Source: JBFHRB01 sp041591915 | Lineage (GTDB): Bacteria > Actinomycetota > Nitriliruptoria > Nitriliruptorales > Nitriliruptoraceae | NCBI GenBank assembly: GCA_041591915.1 | Contig: JBFHRB010000006.1 | Span: 1-32,286 of the forward strand | DNA length: 32,286 bases | Reading direction: 5' to 3' | Shown here: positions 30,638 through 32,286 of the stretch, in pieces | Layout: every line of letters starts with the position of its first letter | Numbering within the stretch: position 1 is the stretch's first letter | The notes under the pieces: model-generated | Told to the model about the DNA's origin: nothing | The model's input: only the letters and a program-made list of their open reading frames with translations | Database searches by the model: none | Position numbers and translations under genes: made by a program

Positions 30638-31750
30638 CTAGGACGCGTCCTCGACGATCTCGTGCATCGGCGTGTTGTCGAGCATCTTCCGCGACTCCGC
30701 CTGGATCTGCTCGATCTCGGGTCGGATCGCGATGAACTCCTCGACGATGTCGGGATCGAAGTGGGTGCCGCCGGAATCGACGATCTCCTGCAGTGCGTCG
30801 TCGTTGGTCCACGCCTTCTTGTACGGCCGCTCGGACGTCAGGGCGTCGAAGACGTCGGCGACGCAGCACAGGCGCGCCTCGACCGGGATCTCGTCGTGCT
30901 TGAGGCCCTGCGGGTAGCCGCGTCCGTCCCAGCGCTCGTGGTGGGTGAGCGCGATCTTGCGTGCGAGCTTGATGACCTTCGACCGCGAGCCGGCGAGCAT
31001 GTTCGCGCCCATGATCGTGTGGGCCTTCATGATCTCCCACTCGTCCTCGTCGAGCTTGCCGGGCTTGAGCAGGACGCGGTCCGGCACGCCGATCTTGCCG
31101 ACGTCGTGCATGGGCGCGGCGTTGAGCAGCGTCTCGGCGGAGTCGTCGTCGAACCCGATCCGGCGGGCGAGCGCGGCCGCGTAGTTCGACATCCGGAAGA
31201 TGTGCGTGCCGGTGTCCTCGTCGCGGTACTCCGACGCCACGCCGAGACGGCGGATCACCTCGAGCTGGGTCTCGCGCACCTCCGCCGTGCGCTCCTTGAC
31301 CTTCTGGTCGAGGAAGTTGTTGAAGTAGGTGAGCTGTTCCTTCTGGTCCGTGAGGTTGCGTGACATCACGCCGATCATCGACATCGCGGCCGTCGGGTTC
31401 TCCGTGATGATCGCCTGCAGGTGGTCACGGCCGACCTCGACGGCGACCGTCTCCTTGTCCGCACGCGCCGAGGCGGAGCGAGGGGCGGGGTCGAACAGCG
31501 CCAGCTCACCGAAGACCTCGCCGTGCCCGATCGCGGCCAGGTGGGTGCGCTTGCCGGTGGCGCTCTCGACGAAGATCTCGACGGTCCCGTCCAGCACGAT
31601 GAACAGCGAGTCCCCCTGGGCGCCCTTGTCGAAGATCGGCTGGTCGGAGGACCACTGGTGCCGCACGGCGTGCTTGGCCAGCTCGTCCAGCGCGTCGTCA
31701 GGGAGCGCCGAGAGGAGCTCGCTGCGTTTCAGGTCCGCCGCATCGATCAC
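30638..31750 (-). CDS. cNMP-binding HD-GYP protein (probable c-di-GMP phosphodiesterase)
   Basis: The 370-residue soluble protein has a cNMP-binding domain (about 5-125) with an intact phosphate cassette FGELALFDPAPRSAS (Glu82, Arg91). A coiled linker (130-165) and an HD-GYP domain (about 165-355) follow. The HD pair His215-Asp216 lies in PMHDVGKIGVPD, and HHERWDGRGYP (270-280) is the full HD-GYP signature, so c-di-GMP hydrolysis is expected. The protein could couple cAMP or cGMP binding to c-di-GMP breakdown. GTG 31750 is preferred to TTG 31756 because AGGGGG lies six bases before it. It converges on the cyclase gene with a 16-bp gap, placing a cNMP maker and a cNMP reader side by side. Confidence 0.9.
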   Translation of the reverse strand: MIDAADLKRSELLSALPDDALDELAKHAVRHQWSSDQPIFDKGAQGDSLFIVLDGTVEIFVESATGKRTHLAAIGHGEVFGELALFDPAPRSASARADKETVAVEVGRDHLQAIITENPTAAMSMIGVMSRNLTDQKEQLTYFNNFLDQKVKERTAEVRETQLEVIRRLGVASEYRDEDTGTHIFRMSNYAAALARRIGFDDDSAETLLNAAPMHDVGKIGVPDRVLLKPGKLDEDEWEIMKAHTIMGANMLAGSRSKVIKLARKIALTHHERWDGRGYPQGLKHDEIPVEARLCCVADVFDALTSERPYKKAWTNDDALQEIVDSGGTHFDPDIVEEFIAIRPEIEQIQAESRKMLDNTPMHEIVEDAS

Positions 31751-31760
31751 CTGCAACCCC

Positions 31761-31780
31761 CTGGGATGTCCGAATCCCAG
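31761..31780 (-). promoter_or_regulatory. Inverted repeat upstream of the HD-GYP gene
   Basis: CTGGGAT (31761-31767) and ATCCCAG (31774-31780) form a perfect 7-bp dyad with a 6-base centre between the two minus-strand genes. On the RNA the 3' arm runs into the AGGGGG ribosome binding site. It may be an operator, an attenuator-like hairpin or a translational control element. No U tract follows. Confidence 0.4.
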
Positions 31781-31788
31781 TGTAGGAC

Positions 31789-32286
31789 TCAGATCTGGTC
31801 CAGCAGCCGTTGTTTCTTGGAGAGGAACTCGTCCTCGGTGATCACGCCCTCGTCGCGCAGCCTGGCCAGACGCTCCAACTGGGCGACCGGATCGGGCGCG
31901 ACGTTGTTGCCGTGGATCGCCTTCGACCGCTCCTCGCGAGCCGCGTAGACCTGTGCCTGGAACGCCTCGGGGCGCGGGATGTCGTACAGGTGGCTCTGTC
32001 CACGCGTGCCGGCGGACTCGATGATGACGTCGCCGTAGCCCAGGAGGCGCTCGAGTGGCGTCTGCGAGAAGTGCACGTCGTTGACGTTCTCCAGCGGGAT
32101 CTCGGTGCCCTTGCGGGAGATGATCCCGCCACGCACGATCATCCGCTCGTTGGTCAGCACGTACTGGGTGAACTGGCGACGGGCGACCGGCGGCAGGCTG
32201 ATCGCGAGCCAGCCCAACACCAGCCCCGCGCTGATGGCGAGCCGGCCCGCTCGCGCGAGGTCGCCGACGGCCCAGACGACGACCAG
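31789..32286 (-). CDS. Bacterial PH (bPH) and SHOCT domain membrane protein, 5' truncated
   Basis: The frame is open to the right edge of the window, so the start lies beyond it; 165 residues are visible. It begins in a membrane segment (LVVVWAVGD, then LAISAGLVLGWLAISL), followed by a bPH-like domain with YVLTNERMIVRGGIISRKG, IPLENVNDVHFSQTPLERLL and GYGDVIIESAG. The C-terminal 34 residues are a SHOCT motif (LERLARLRDEGVITEDEF). Proteins of this type are common small membrane proteins of unknown role in actinobacteria. It lies 38 bp upstream of the HD-GYP gene on the same strand. The GTG at 32220 lies inside the membrane segment and is not a credible start. Confidence 0.85.
   Translation of the reverse strand: MVVVWAVGDLARAGRLAISAGLVLGWLAISLPPVARRQFTQYVLTNERMIVRGGIISRKGTEIPLENVNDVHFSQTPLERLLGYGDVIIESAGTRGQSHLYDIPRPEAFQAQVYAAREERSKAIHGNNVAPDPVAQLERLARLRDEGVITEDEFLSKKQRLLDQI

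Overview
The window is very GC-rich, with G or C at most third codon positions and many GTG and some TTG starts. It carries a PknG-type kinase, sortase-type anchoring, Tat lipoproteins and SHOCT/bPH proteins. Together these point to a high-GC actinobacterium. I cannot fix the lineage from sequence alone; a deep-branching group such as Nitriliruptoria or Acidimicrobiia is only a guess. I count 22 well-supported protein genes, one low-confidence leader ORF and one cobalamin riboswitch. I saw no rRNA, tRNA, IS element, prophage or CRISPR array.

Region 1 (2-1642, plus strand): the 3' part of a secreted, C-terminally anchored protein with four tandem blue-copper (cupredoxin) domains.

Region 2 (1646-12513, minus strand): a nine-gene run, seven of whose eight junctions are overlaps or gaps under 10 nt that imply coupled translation. 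In transcription order it encodes an unknown helical protein, a PknG-like Ser/Thr kinase, a PP2C phosphatase, a VWA protein, an FHA protein, a four-TM sensor resembling mycobacterial GlnX, a Tat-exported PotD-type binding lipoprotein, a PLP-dependent amino-acid decarboxylase and a MOSC protein. I read it as an extended PknG signalling module. A lipoprotein reads an external ligand, the GlnX-like protein carries the signal inward, kinase and phosphatase act on FHA or other targets, and a metabolic enzyme is co-expressed. The binding protein is of the polyamine type rather than the amino-acid GlnH type, which is the most interesting feature here. A membrane/GAF histidine kinase (12551-14317) lies just upstream on the same strand.

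Region 3 (14406-17523, plus strand): a B12 riboswitch with a perfect 9-bp P1 stem. It is followed by a possible 19-codon leader ORF that overlaps the start of btuF, then btuF-btuC-btuD, a complete B12 importer with overlapping genes.

Region 4 (17618-22055): an SRPBCC-like protein, an orphan branched-chain-type binding lipoprotein, a VTT-family membrane protein, a soluble cyclic-nucleotide-binding histidine kinase and an unknown small protein.

Region 5 (22364-26110, plus strand): a copper operon with a CopC-CopD fusion carrying an extra C-terminal domain, a YcnI-like protein with a His/Glu/Met tandem repeat, and a membrane protein with a His-rich motif. Together with region 1 this gives copper or cupredoxin functions at both ends of the window.

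Region 6 (26152-32286): a Tat-exported, LPATG-anchored neutral-ceramidase-family protein diverges from a CHASE2 class III nucleotide cyclase. These are followed by a cNMP-binding HD-GYP protein and the 3' part of a bPH/SHOCT membrane protein. One cyclase and two separate cNMP-binding output proteins lie within about 11 kb, which suggests a local second-messenger circuit.
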